A stretch of DNA of 64,000 nucleotides from Aquaspirillum sp. LM1. GTDB taxonomy: Bacteria > Pseudomonadota > Gammaproteobacteria > Burkholderiales > Aquaspirillaceae. The notes beneath the pieces are model-generated. The model saw only the letters and a list, made by a program, of their open reading frames with translations. It had not been told where the DNA came from and searched no databases. How positions within the stretch are numbered: the first letter of the stretch is position 1; every line of letters begins with the position of its first letter. Below are positions 27,253 through 36,163 of the stretch, piece by piece. The stretch is taken from positions 3,572,001-3,636,000 of the forward strand of contig NZ_CP019509.1 in the NCBI RefSeq assembly GCF_002002905.1, read 5' to 3'. Position numbers and translations under genes: made by a program.

Positions 27253-28808
27253 TGAGCGCCGCTGCTCATCCGCCCGTCGGGCACGCACCATTGCAGGGGC
27301 CGGCGCTGGTGGCCGGCACCGTGGCCTTGTCGCTGGCCACCTTTATGAATGTGCTGGACACCACCATTGCCAATGTGTCGATTCCGGCGATTGCCGGCGA
27401 CCTGGGCGTGTCGTCGTCGCAGGGCACCTGGGTGATTACCTCGTTTGCCGTGGCCAATGCCATTGCCGTGCCACTCACCGGCTGGCTGACCCAGCGCTTT
27501 GGCCAGGTGCGGCTGTTTGTTGCGTCGGTGCTGCTGTTTGTGCTGGCGTCGCTGTTGTGCGGGCTGGCACCCAATCTGGAGCTGCTGATTGCTTTCCGGA
27601 TTGTGCAGGGCGCGGTGGCCGGGCCGATGATTCCGCTGTCGCAGGCGCTGTTGCTCAGCTCCTACCCGCCAGCCAAAAGCGGCATGGCGCTGGCCATGTG
27701 GTCGATGACCACCATGGTGGCCCCGGTGATCGGGCCGATTCTGGGCGGCTGGCTGTCGGACAATGTGTCCTGGCCGTGGATTTTTTACATCAATATCCCG
27801 GTGGGCCTGCTGGCCGCCTGGGTGACCTGGCAAATTTATCGCCCGCGTGAAAGCCCAACCCGCATTGTGCCAATCGACAAGCCCGGCCTGATTGCCCTGG
27901 TGATCTGGGTGGGCGCGCTGCAAATCATGCTGGACAAGGGCAAGGAGCTGGACTGGTTCAACTCGGGCGAAATTGTGGCACTGGGCCTGGTGGCGCTGGT
28001 GGCGTTTGTGTTTTTTCTGGTGTGGGAGCTGAACGAAGCACACCCGGTGGTGGATTTGTCGCTGTTTGCCCGGCGCAATTTTGTGGCGGGCACGCTCACC
28101 CTGGCGATGGCCTACGGGCTGTTTTTTGGCGGCATCGTGATTATCCCGCTGTGGCTGCAAACCCAGATGGGCTACACCGCCACCCTGGCCGGGCTGACTG
28201 CCGCGCCAGTGGGGATTCTGGCGCTGCTGCTGTCGCCCATCATTGGTAAATCCCTGCCCAGGGTGGACCCACGCTGGCTGGCCAGTGCCTCGTTTGTGAT
28301 TCTGGCCAGTGTGTCTTTCATGCGCGCCGGCTTTACCACTGGGGTGGATAATTTTACCGTGGTGCTGCCGCAAATCGTGCTGGGGGCGGGCATGGCCACG
28401 CTGTTTCTGCCGCTGACTGCCATCCTGCTGTCCGGCGTGCCACCGGCGCGCATTCCGGCGGCGTCGGGCTTGTCCAACTTCTGCCGGATCACTGCTGGCG
28501 CATTTGGCACCTCAATCGCCACCACGGTGTGGGAAGACCGCACCCACCTGCACCACGCCCAACTGGTGGAACAGCTTACGCCGTATAGCCCCGGCGCGGT
28601 GCAGGCGCAAGCCAGCCTGTCCAGCGCCGGCCTGAGTCCGGAGCAAACCCTGGGCACGCTGGAGCGGATGGTAACGGGCCAGGCGGCGGTGCTGGCGTCG
28701 AATGAGTATTTCTGGCTGTCGGGGTTTTTGTTTCTTTCCCTGCTTGGCCTGGTGTGGCTGGCGCGACCCCAGGCGCGGGTGGCGATGGGGCCGGGGGCGG
28801 ATCATTAA
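27252..28808 (+). CDS. emrB: EmrB-type DHA2 major facilitator multidrug exporter
   Basis: A 518-residue proton antiporter with about 14 membrane helices. Motif D1-like LDTTIANVSIPAIAGDLGVS lies in helix 1, with motif A at GWLTQRFGQVRLF and motif C-like GPILGGWLSDNVSWPWIFYINIPVG, all typical of DHA2/EmrB proteins. With the adaptor and channel it forms a tripartite pump that expels hydrophobic drugs or toxic compounds. It is the last gene of the operon. Confidence 0.93.
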   Translation: MSAAAHPPVGHAPLQGPALVAGTVALSLATFMNVLDTTIANVSIPAIAGDLGVSSSQGTWVITSFAVANAIAVPLTGWLTQRFGQVRLFVASVLLFVLASLLCGLAPNLELLIAFRIVQGAVAGPMIPLSQALLLSSYPPAKSGMALAMWSMTTMVAPVIGPILGGWLSDNVSWPWIFYINIPVGLLAAWVTWQIYRPRESPTRIVPIDKPGLIALVIWVGALQIMLDKGKELDWFNSGEIVALGLVALVAFVFFLVWELNEAHPVVDLSLFARRNFVAGTLTLAMAYGLFFGGIVIIPLWLQTQMGYTATLAGLTAAPVGILALLLSPIIGKSLPRVDPRWLASASFVILASVSFMRAGFTTGVDNFTVVLPQIVLGAGMATLFLPLTAILLSGVPPARIPAASGLSNFCRITAGAFGTSIATTVWEDRTHLHHAQLVEQLTPYSPGAVQAQASLSSAGLSPEQTLGTLERMVTGQAAVLASNEYFWLSGFLFLSLLGLVWLARPQARVAMGPGADH

Positions 28809-28810
28809 GA

Positions 28811-28842
28811 ACGCGCTGATGGATTCATAAAAATCGTTTTTG
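28811..28842. repeat. 32-bp dispersed intergenic repeat, copy 1
   Basis: Begins ACGCGCTGATGGATTCA and ends AAAATCGTTTTTG. It matches 57077-57108 with three mismatches. Both copies sit just after a gene end. Confidence 0.6.
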
Positions 28843-28923
28843 TGAACGAGGTGAGGGCATCACGCCTTGCCTCGACCCACGATGCCTGCGCCCCCCACGC
28901 CCACGGTGTGTTCGCCGAATGGC

Positions 28924-30183
28924 TTATCCCCTGACCTGGCCATCTCCCAGCACAATCCACTTCTGGCTGGTCAGCCCATGCAAGCCCACCGGGCCACGGG
29001 CGTGGATCTTGTCGGTGGAAATACCAATTTCAGCGCCCAGGCCGTATTCAAAGCCGTCGGCAAAGCGGGTGCTGGCGTTCACCATCACGCTGGACGAATC
29101 CACCTCGCGCAAGAAGCGCCGGGCGGTGGTGTAGTTTTCGGTGATGATGGCATCGGTGTGATGGCTGCCGTAGTGGTTGATGTGGTTGATGGCCTCGTCC
29201 AGGCTGTCCACCACTTTCAGCGCCACAATCGGTGCGGCGTATTCGGTAAACCAGTCGTCTTCGCTGGCCGGTTTGACCTGAGCACCGATGATCTCTTGCG
29301 CGCGCGGGCAGCCGCGCAGTTCCACGCCCTTGCTCAGGTAGATGGCGCTGATCACCGGCAGGAACGCCACCGCCACGGTGTGGTGTACCAGCAGGGTTTC
29401 CATGGTGTTGCAGGTGCCATAGCGCTGGGTTTTGGCGTTGTCGGCAATCCGCCCAGCCTTTACCAGGTCGGCGTCCACGTCCACATACACATGACAGTTG
29501 CCGTCCAGGTGCTTGATCACCGGCACGCGCGCCTCGGCGGACACGCGGGCAATCAGGCCCTTGCCGCCACGCGGCACAATCACATCGACGTATTCGGTCA
29601 TGGTGACCAGCTCGCCGACGGTAGCGCGGTCGGTGGTGTTGATCACCTGCACCGCACCTTCCGGCAGGCCAGCTTCACGCAGGCCCTCATGCACGCAGGC
29701 GGCAATGGCCTGGTTGCTGCGAATGGCTTCCGAGCCGCCGCGCAGGATGCAGGCGTTGCCGGATTTCAGGCACAGGCCGGCGGCATCGGCAGTGACGTTG
29801 GGGCGGGCTTCGTAAATGATGCCAATCACGCCTAGCGGCACGCGCATCTTGCCCAGCTGGATGCCGGACGGGCGGTAGGCAAATTCGCCCATTTCGCCCA
29901 CCGGGTCGGGCAGGGCGGCAATCTGGCGCAGGCCTTCGGCCATTTGCGCCACGCCAGTGGCCGACAGTGTCAGCCGGTCGAGCATGGCCGGCTCCAGCCC
30001 GGCGTCACGGGCGGCGGCCAGGTCGGCCTGGTTGGCGGCCACCAGCGCGTCGGCCTCGCGCGTCAGGGCGTCGGCGATGGCGTGCAGGGCGCGGTTTTTT
30101 TGCTGAGTGTCGGCTTTGGCCAGTTCGCGGCTGGCGGTGCGGGCAGCGCGGCCCAGCGTCTGCATGTAGGCGTGAATGTCCAT
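28924..30183 (-). CDS. proA: Glutamate-5-semialdehyde dehydrogenase (gamma-glutamyl phosphate reductase)
   Basis: A 419-residue aldehyde-dehydrogenase-fold enzyme of proline biosynthesis that reduces gamma-glutamyl phosphate with NADPH. Conserved blocks are [41 protein letters not shown], the catalytic-Cys segment [14 protein letters not shown] and the C-terminal [28 protein letters not shown]. The start at 30183 removes an unsupported 54-residue extension. No proB lies nearby. Confidence 0.95.
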   Translation of the reverse strand: MDIHAYMQTLGRAARTASRELAKADTQQKNRALHAIADALTREADALVAANQADLAAARDAGLEPAMLDRLTLSATGVAQMAEGLRQIAALPDPVGEMGEFAYRPSGIQLGKMRVPLGVIGIIYEARPNVTADAAGLCLKSGNACILRGGSEAIRSNQAIAACVHEGLREAGLPEGAVQVINTTDRATVGELVTMTEYVDVIVPRGGKGLIARVSAEARVPVIKHLDGNCHVYVDVDADLVKAGRIADNAKTQRYGTCNTMETLLVHHTVAVAFLPVISAIYLSKGVELRGCPRAQEIIGAQVKPASEDDWFTEYAAPIVALKVVDSLDEAINHINHYGSHHTDAIITENYTTARRFLREVDSSSVMVNASTRFADGFEYGLGAEIGISTDKIHARGPVGLHGLTSQKWIVLGDGQVRG

Positions 30184-30457
30184 CGTATGTCTTTCGCTAT
30201 GCCCATGGGCCGCTTGGGGGCCGCGTCGGGGCGGAATGGGGAGAGGCCGGTGATCAAGGCCAGCCAGAAGGGATGATAACGAAAATTTATTGATATGTTG
30301 TCGATAAATTGTGTTTATTGGCTGGCCCTGTGCTGCTCTGGCCACAATAAAGATGCCAAAGACTAGTTTATGTCGATGCTACATGCCATTACACTTGCCT
30401 TTGTGATGTTTTGACCGGGCAAATCGCTGTGGTAGGCTGTGTTTTTCATGGCAAGGC

Positions 30458-31228
30458 ATGGTGGACATGACTGAGTCGCTGATGTTTTTGGGCGTCATGG
30501 CGTTTATGGCCGGCCTGATTGACGCTGCGGTGGGCGGTGGCGGGCTGATCCAGATTCCGGCCTTGTTCAACGCGCTGCCTGGCGCGGCTCCGGCGGTGGT
30601 GTTTGGCACCAACAAGGTGGCGGCGGTGTCGGGCACGTTGTTTGCCGCGCGCAGCTATGTGCGCCGGGTGCGCTTGCCGTGGCGGCTGGTGCTGCCGGCG
30701 GCGCTGGCAGCGTTTGCGCTGTCGTTTGTCGGGGCCAGCGCGGTCAGTTTGATTCCCAAGGCGGTGATGCGTCCGCTGGTGCTGGCGCTCTTGCTGGTGA
30801 TGGCGGTCTATACGCTGTGGAAGAAGGATTTTGGTGCACTGCACACGCCGGTGACAGTAGGGCGACGCCAGCGCATCCAGGCCATGCTGCTAGGTGGGGC
30901 CATTGGTTTTTATGATGGCCTGTTTGGTCCGGGCACAGGCAGCTTCCTGATTTTTTTGTTCATCCGCTGCTTTGCCTTTGATTTTTTGCATGCGTCGGCA
31001 GCAGCCAAGTTTGTCAATATCGCCACCAATCTGGCAGCACTGGCGTATTTTTTGCCGCAAGATCAAGTGCTTTGGCATTATGCGTTGCCCATGGCAGTGT
31101 GCAATGTGCTGGGGGCGCTCAGCGGCTCGTGGCTGGCCTTGCGCGGTGGCAGCCAGCTGGTGCGCGGGGTGTTTTTGCTGCTGCTGGTGGTGCTGATTGG
31201 TCGGTTTGCTTACGAAATTGTGGCCTGA
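30458..31228 (+). CDS. TSUP-family (TauE/SafE) membrane transporter
   Basis: A 256-residue inner-membrane protein with about eight hydrophobic helices. The duplicated TSUP signature is GLIDAAVGGGGLIQIPALF near the N-terminus and GFYDGLFGPGTGSFLIFLFI in the second half. Family members export sulfite or sulfoacetate or move other organosulfur anions. The substrate here is unknown. The 274 bases upstream, shared with proA, contain AT-rich promoter-like sequence and a 7-bp inverted repeat at 30284-30310. Confidence 0.88.
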   Translation: MVDMTESLMFLGVMAFMAGLIDAAVGGGGLIQIPALFNALPGAAPAVVFGTNKVAAVSGTLFAARSYVRRVRLPWRLVLPAALAAFALSFVGASAVSLIPKAVMRPLVLALLLVMAVYTLWKKDFGALHTPVTVGRRQRIQAMLLGGAIGFYDGLFGPGTGSFLIFLFIRCFAFDFLHASAAAKFVNIATNLAALAYFLPQDQVLWHYALPMAVCNVLGALSGSWLALRGGSQLVRGVFLLLLVVLIGRFAYEIVA

Positions 31229-31263
31229 GTGTGACGGCAGTATTTTGCAGTGCAGCATAGGCT

Positions 31264-31291
31264 GGCCCGACTCCGGGCCGGTTAATTTTTT
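31264..31291 (+). terminator. Rho-independent terminator after TSUP gene
   Basis: Stem GGCCCG / CGGGCC with a 4-base loop is followed within seven bases by a six-base T-run. It lies about 36 bases beyond the TSUP stop. Confidence 0.6.
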
Positions 31292-31354
31292 ACTGTAACG
31301 CTTGATGTAACAGTGACTTTGGTAATAGTCGCTATGGATTCATGCAGATAGCGC

Positions 31355-31379
31355 CTTTGGTCATAAGGTCTGACCAAAG
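31355..31379. promoter_or_regulatory. Inverted repeat upstream of the transhydrogenase operon
   Basis: CTTTGGTC and GACCAAAG form an 8-bp inverted repeat with a 9-base spacer, about 330 bases before pntAA. The TGGTC...GACCA core resembles GntR-type operators, but this is only a resemblance. The rest of 31292-31708 holds AT-rich promoter-like sequence (around 31400-31500) and no supportable gene. Confidence 0.4.
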
Positions 31380-31708
31380 ACAAGGGGGTGGGATAAGCTG
31401 AGGATAAAAATATTGCATTGCATCAAGTTGTTGGTTTATAACGTCGCTTATTCGTAAAAACACTTCACAAAAAGGACGTTGTATGGCTTAAATATGCATA
31501 AGGGTAAAACAAGCGTTTGAAATGCGCCGTGAGCCGACTGGCCTTGCCTGCCCGTCGATTGACGACGCCTTTCCGACCGGAACACGCCAGTACTTTCTGA
31601 CGATTGCGGCCGGCTCTTTGTCCGGGCAGGGTAAGCCCCTGTACCGCCTTCGCCCTTCGCTGGCATGTCATAGGCAATCCATTTTTCAACTCCGCGAGGT
31701 TCATCCAC

Positions 31709-32830
31709 ATGCATATTGCCATTCCCGCCGAACAGGCGGCCGGCGAAAGCCGGGTGGCGGCGACACCGGACACGGTGAAGAAGTACGTCGCCCTGGGTCA
31801 TTCTGTGGCCGTCGAAACCGGAGCAGGGCGGGCATCCGCCGTGCTTGACGAAGCTTATATCGCCGCTGGCGCTACCGTGGTGGGCGACCGCTCGGCCTTG
31901 TTGGCAGCTGCCGACATTGTGCTGACCGTGCGCACCCTGCCGGCTGCCGATATTGCGTCGCTCAAATCCGGTGCCGTGCTGATCGGCATGCTCGATCCGC
32001 ACAACAACCCCACCCTGGCCGAGCTGACCAGCCGTCAGGTCAGTGCGTTTGCCATGGAACTGCTGCCGCGCACCACGCGCGCGCAGAGCATGGACGTGCT
32101 GTCCAGCCAGAACAACATTGCCGGCTACCGCGCGGTGTTGCTGGCCACCCAGTTCTACCCGCGCTTCATGCCCATGCTGATGACCGCTGCCGGCACGGTG
32201 AAAGCCGCCAAGGTGCTGGTGCTGGGCGCTGGCGTGGCCGGTTTGCAGGCGATTGCCACCGCCAAGCGCCTGGGTGCCGTGGTGGAGGCGTTCGACGTGC
32301 GTCCGGCCACCAAGGAACAGGTGGAGTCGCTCGGTGCCAAGTTTGTTGAAGTGCCGATGACCGACGAAGAGAAAAAAGCCAACGACGGGGTGTACGCCAA
32401 AGAGATGTCCGACGACTACAAGCGTCGTCAGGGCGAACTGATGGCCAAGCACGCCAAGGCTGCCGACATTGTCATCACCACCGCGCTGATTCCGGGCAAG
32501 AAAGCCCCGATCCTGCTGGAAGCCGACATTGTCGCCGGCATGAAGCCGGGCGCGGTGATTGTGGACATCGCCGCCGAATCGGGCGGCAACTGTCCGCTGA
32601 CCCAGGCCGGTCAGGTGATCACCACCGACCAGGGCGTGACTGTGGTGGGCTTTACCAACCTGCCGGGCCTGGTGGCGGCTGACGCCTCCAGCCTGTACGC
32701 CAAAAACCTGCTGACCTTCCTGAGCCTGATGCTCACCAAGGAAGGTTTCTCGCTGAACCTGGAAGACGACCTGCTGGCGGCCACCCTGATTACCCATCAG
32801 GGCGTGCAACGCTTTGGCCAGCCGGCGTAA
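31709..32830 (+). CDS. pntAA: NAD(P) transhydrogenase alpha-1 subunit
   Basis: A 373-residue NAD(H)-binding subunit (domain I) of the proton-translocating transhydrogenase. The N-terminus is MHIAIPAEQAAGESRVAATPDTVKKY. The NAD-binding fold VLGAGVAGLQAIATAKRLGAVVEAFDVRP and IVDIAAESGGNCPLTQ are conserved. The split into alpha-1, alpha-2 and beta genes is the arrangement found in many alpha- and betaproteobacteria. The start at 31709 has GAGG ten bases upstream. It is first in the operon, 18 bases before pntAB. Confidence 0.95.
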   Translation: MHIAIPAEQAAGESRVAATPDTVKKYVALGHSVAVETGAGRASAVLDEAYIAAGATVVGDRSALLAAADIVLTVRTLPAADIASLKSGAVLIGMLDPHNNPTLAELTSRQVSAFAMELLPRTTRAQSMDVLSSQNNIAGYRAVLLATQFYPRFMPMLMTAAGTVKAAKVLVLGAGVAGLQAIATAKRLGAVVEAFDVRPATKEQVESLGAKFVEVPMTDEEKKANDGVYAKEMSDDYKRRQGELMAKHAKAADIVITTALIPGKKAPILLEADIVAGMKPGAVIVDIAAESGGNCPLTQAGQVITTDQGVTVVGFTNLPGLVAADASSLYAKNLLTFLSLMLTKEGFSLNLEDDLLAATLITHQGVQRFGQPA

Positions 32831-32848
32831 GCGACAAGGAGCTCAATC

Positions 32849-33142
32849 ATGACTGATCCGTTCATCATCAGCCTGACCATTTTCGTGCTGGCCGTCTTTG
32901 TGGGCTACCACGTGGTGTGGAACGTTACCCCGGCCCTGCATACCCCGCTGATGGCGGTGACCAATGCCATTTCCGGCATCATCATCGTCGGTGCCATGCT
33001 GCAAGTGGTGGATATCAACGGCGAAACCCTGACCATCACCTCGATTCTGGGCGCGGTGGGGATTTTCCTGGCCAGCATCAACATCTTCGGCGGCTTCCTG
33101 GTCACCCAGCGCATGCTCGATATGTTCAAGAAGAAGAAATAA
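32849..33142 (+). CDS. pntAB: NAD(P) transhydrogenase alpha-2 subunit
   Basis: A 97-residue membrane subunit (part of domain II) with about three helices. The conserved segment is [32 protein letters not shown], and the tail ends in Lys-rich FKKKK. The Shine-Dalgarno AAGGAG lies upstream. It lies ten bases before pntB. Confidence 0.95.
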   Translation: MTDPFIISLTIFVLAVFVGYHVVWNVTPALHTPLMAVTNAISGIIIVGAMLQVVDINGETLTITSILGAVGIFLASINIFGGFLVTQRMLDMFKKKK

Positions 33143-33152
33143 GGAGCCCGCC

Positions 33153-34523
33153 ATGCAAAATCTGTCTGCTGTGTTGTATCTGATTTCGGCGGTGCTGTTC
33201 ATTCTGTCGCTCAAGGGCCTGTCTTCTCCGGCCAGCTCGCGCAAGGGCAATACCTACGGCATGATCGGCATGCTGATTGCCGTGGCCACCACCTTCATGG
33301 TGCTGGACAAGCCGGTGCTGCTGCTGATTGTGGGGGCCATTGCCGCTGGCGCTGCGATTGGCGCATTCAAGGCCAAAACCGTGGAAATGACCCACATGCC
33401 AGAGCTGGTTGCCGCCATGCACTCGCTGGTGGGCCTGTCGGCAGTGCTGATTGCCGTGGCGGCCATCTTCCACACCGGGGTGGAGCATAGCCCGGTGCAA
33501 AAGATCGAGCTGTTCATCGGCGCGTTCATTGGCGCGATTACCTTCACCGCCTCGGTGATTGCCTATGGCAAGCTGTCGGGCAAGTTTGGTGCCAAAGCGC
33601 TGAACTTCAGCGGCCAGCATCTGCTTAACCTGGTGATGGCGCTGGCGATGGTGGGCTTTGGCGCGGTGTATTTCTTCACCGACAGCCACGCGGCCTTCCT
33701 GGTGATGGTGGCGATTGCCCTGGTGCTGGGCGTGACCCTGATTGTGCCGATTGGCGGTGCCGACATGCCGGTGGTGGTGTCGATGCTCAACAGCTACTCG
33801 GGCTGGGCTGCCGCTGGTATTGGCTTTACCCTGAACAACCCGGTGCTGATCATTGCCGGTGCATGTGTGGGGGCTTCCGGCGCGATTCTGTCTTACATCA
33901 TGTGTAAAGCCATGAACCGCTCGATCGTCAGCGTGCTGTTGGGTGGCTTTGGTGCCGAAGTGGCAACAGGTGGCGGCGGCGACAGCGGCCCGAAGAACTA
34001 CAAGTCGGGTTCGGCAGAAGACGCCGGCTTCCTGATGGCCAACGCCGACAGCGTGGTGATTGTGCCGGGTTACGGCCTGGCCGTATCGCGCGCCCAGCAT
34101 GCGCTGCAGGAGTTTGCCGAGCTGCTGCATGAAAAGGGCGTCAAGGTTCGCTACGCCATTCACCCGGTGGCGGGCCGGATGCCGGGGCATATGAACGTGC
34201 TGCTGGCCGAAGCCGAAGTGCCGTATGACCAGGTGCTGGAAATGGAAGAAATCAACTCGGACTTTGCCGACACCGACGTGGTACTGGTGATTGGTGCCAA
34301 CGACGTGGTCAACCCGGCTGCGCTGAAGGACAAGAGCAGCTCAATCTATGGCATGCCGATTCTGGAAGCGCACAAGGCGCGTACCATTATTGTGGTCAAG
34401 CGTTCGATGAGCGTGGGCTACGCCGGCCTGGACAACGAACTGTTCTACATGGATAAAACCATGATGGTGTTTGGCGATGCCAAGAAAGTGGTGGAAGATC
34501 TGGTGAAGTCGGTGGTGCATTAA
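33153..34523 (+). CDS. pntB: NAD(P) transhydrogenase beta subunit
   Basis: A 456-residue subunit with about nine membrane helices (domain II) and a C-terminal NADP(H)-binding domain III. Conserved blocks are MPELVAAMHSLVGLSAVLIA, the nucleotide loop PGYGLAVSRAQHALQE and HPVAGRMPGHMNVLLAEAEVPYD. It couples hydride transfer between NADH and NADP to proton movement, supplying NADPH. It is last in the operon and followed by a terminator. Confidence 0.95.
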   Translation: MQNLSAVLYLISAVLFILSLKGLSSPASSRKGNTYGMIGMLIAVATTFMVLDKPVLLLIVGAIAAGAAIGAFKAKTVEMTHMPELVAAMHSLVGLSAVLIAVAAIFHTGVEHSPVQKIELFIGAFIGAITFTASVIAYGKLSGKFGAKALNFSGQHLLNLVMALAMVGFGAVYFFTDSHAAFLVMVAIALVLGVTLIVPIGGADMPVVVSMLNSYSGWAAAGIGFTLNNPVLIIAGACVGASGAILSYIMCKAMNRSIVSVLLGGFGAEVATGGGGDSGPKNYKSGSAEDAGFLMANADSVVIVPGYGLAVSRAQHALQEFAELLHEKGVKVRYAIHPVAGRMPGHMNVLLAEAEVPYDQVLEMEEINSDFADTDVVLVIGANDVVNPAALKDKSSSIYGMPILEAHKARTIIVVKRSMSVGYAGLDNELFYMDKTMMVFGDAKKVVEDLVKSVVH

Positions 34524-34542
34524 GCCCCTGGCTGTGCTTCTG

Positions 34543-34581
34543 CCCCCCGCCCGGCTGGTTTCTGGCCCGGCGGGGGTTTTT
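34543..34581 (+). terminator. Terminator of the pnt operon
   Basis: A GC-rich stem built on CCCCCGCC / GGCGGGGG with an 11-15 base loop is followed by TTTTT, about 20 bases beyond the pntB stop. Confidence 0.75.
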
Positions 34582-34739
34582 GCATTTGCTGGGCGGGCGT
34601 GAACACCGGCCAGGCCCAAATCCGGCACAGCAGGCAGTTTGTGGCCTGATGCGCCGTTTATTCGTGCAATTGTCCTGCTGAACCCTGCACGATGGGCGGA
34701 ATTTTGTTACTATTTCAACACGTTCCCTCATTGTCAGCC

Positions 34740-35351
34740 ATGCACCCCAACGACCCCATTTCCAAGCAGCTGCCCTTGCGCTTTGCCAACGGGCAAACCA
34801 TCCGCCGTTTTGCCAAACACTGCCCCGCCTGCAAGCAGGTGGTGGACAGCCAATACATGCACGGCATTGCCCAGCTGGTTCAGGAGCGCGTGGTGATTGC
34901 CGCCCAGGCCAAATGCCCCGCCTGCGGCCACGCCTTTGCCGTCACCTGCGTGGTGACCGACGACAAGGAGGTACACCGCGTGCTGGTGCCGGGCTGGGTG
35001 CTGCGCTGGTGGCTGGGCCGCCAGTCGGCAGATGCGCCGCGTCTGCGCGACCGCGACAGCCGCGAATGGGAATACGAAGACACCCCGCCTGCTGCTGCGG
35101 CCACTCCTGCCGCTGCGCCCACCCCCTCATCGCCCGCCCCCAGCCTGAGCCTGGGCGATTCCGTTGCCGCTGAAGAATCCATCGGCCAGTATCAGGGCGC
35201 GCCAATCCCGGCCTGGATTGAAAGCCAGGGCCAGCGCTATGTGTTTCAGCGTGCCACCCCGGACGGCCCGCGCACCCGGCTGGGCGAGGGAGAAGTGCTG
35301 TACCAGGAGCGGCTGGTGTATTTGCGAGCCGGTGTCAACCTGAGCGCCTGA
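34740..35351 (+). CDS. Zinc-ribbon protein of unknown function
   Basis: A 203-residue hypothetical protein. Two CPAC pairs (CPACKQVV at about 28 and CPACGHAF at about 59) make a likely zinc ribbon over residues 25-75. An Ala/Pro-rich linker (about 115-138) leads to a small C-terminal domain ending RLVYLRAGVNLSA. I do not recognise the C-terminal domain. The start at 34740 removes 16 residues that lie in an AT-rich leader. It stands alone and ends at a strong terminator. Confidence 0.7.
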   Translation: MHPNDPISKQLPLRFANGQTIRRFAKHCPACKQVVDSQYMHGIAQLVQERVVIAAQAKCPACGHAFAVTCVVTDDKEVHRVLVPGWVLRWWLGRQSADAPRLRDRDSREWEYEDTPPAAAATPAAAPTPSSPAPSLSLGDSVAAEESIGQYQGAPIPAWIESQGQRYVFQRATPDGPRTRLGEGEVLYQERLVYLRAGVNLSA

Positions 35352-35377
35352 ACCGGCGCAAAGCCAAGACAATACGC

Positions 35378-35418
35378 AAAAACGCCCGCCTGCAATCCAT
35401 CGCAGGCGGGCGTTTTTT
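35378..35418. terminator. Strong bidirectional terminator
   Basis: AAAAACGCCCGCCTGC and its complement form a stem of about 15 bp with an 8-base loop, with A-run before and T-run after. It separates the convergent zinc-ribbon and DUF4189 genes. Confidence 0.88.
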
Positions 35419-35485
35419 AATCTGCTGCGGTGCATCGTCGGTCTTTGTTGTCTGACTGCATCCGCCACAAAGACCTGGCCGGGCC

Positions 35486-35842
35486 TTATTCGCAGTCAGA
35501 AATCAGGATTTTGCAGGCTGCATCGCCGCATTCATCCAGCGCGCGCGCTTCAGCAATTTTCTTGGTGGCACCGTAGCCCACGCCGGAATACTTGCGCGAG
35601 TTGGCGTAAGCGCCACATTTGTTGAACCACACCGCCACGGTGCAGTTTTTGTTGCCGCTGTTGCGGCATTCTTTCAGGGCACCTGCTTTGGCTTCTTTTT
35701 CCGAGCTCATCCCGGTTACGTAGCCGTAGCCAGGTTCGAGTTCGCCCACTTCATCATCCACGGCAATTGCGCCTACGGCAAAAGCGGACATCGGCAGGGC
35801 CAGCAGCAGGGCGGCAAACAGCGAACGGGTCATTTTTTTCAA
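35486..35842 (-). CDS. Secreted DUF4189 protein
   Basis: A 118-residue protein with signal peptide MKKMTRSLFAALLLALPMSA, cleaved after AFA. The mature part carries six Cys residues that fit DUF4189 (GYVTGMSSEKEAKAGALKECRNSGNKNCTVAVWFNKCGAYA...GATKKIAEARALDECGDAACKI). The likely start is TTG at 35842, because GGAGA lies five bases upstream; an ATG at 35833 is the alternative. Function is unknown. DUF4189 proteins are small periplasmic or secreted disulfide proteins. Confidence 0.82.
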   Translation of the reverse strand: MKKMTRSLFAALLLALPMSAFAVGAIAVDDEVGELEPGYGYVTGMSSEKEAKAGALKECRNSGNKNCTVAVWFNKCGAYANSRKYSGVGYGATKKIAEARALDECGDAACKILISDCE

Positions 35843-36163
35843 GGGATTCTCCAGGGTGGTTCAACAAGAAACAGCTGCTGTGTCACTTGGGGGTGACATC
35901 GTTATTCTGGGGCTGGGGTCGCCGGGTGAGACAGCCGTCTGGCCGTATTGAACCGCTGGCGGTGACCACAGTGTTGCCATGACAAACAAAATCATATGGG
36001 GAGCATATATAGCGTGATTGGCTTTGGCAAGCACCGTGCGGGAGCGTGGCGGGTTATGCTTAAAACATATGATATATGTTTAGTTTGCACGCAATAACTG
36101 AGTATCTCTATGACGTTGACGGGCGTTTTTTATTTAAATACGTCGATAAGCCAGTGAAAAATC
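35843..36163. other. 321-base intergenic region with an AT-rich palindrome
   Basis: No gene is supportable here. At 36063-36081 an 8-bp inverted repeat AAACATAT / ATATGTTT with a 3-base spacer sits in an AT-rich stretch, which could be an operator. The segment near 35843-35870 is the leader of the DUF4189 gene. Confidence 0.5.

Noticed and set aside
26092-28808. EmrA/EmrB/outer-membrane factor as the type I exporter of the RTX proteins
   Set aside because: The pump is a DHA2 facilitator with an EmrA adaptor, used for small molecules. RTX export needs an ABC ATPase of HlyB type, which is absent here.
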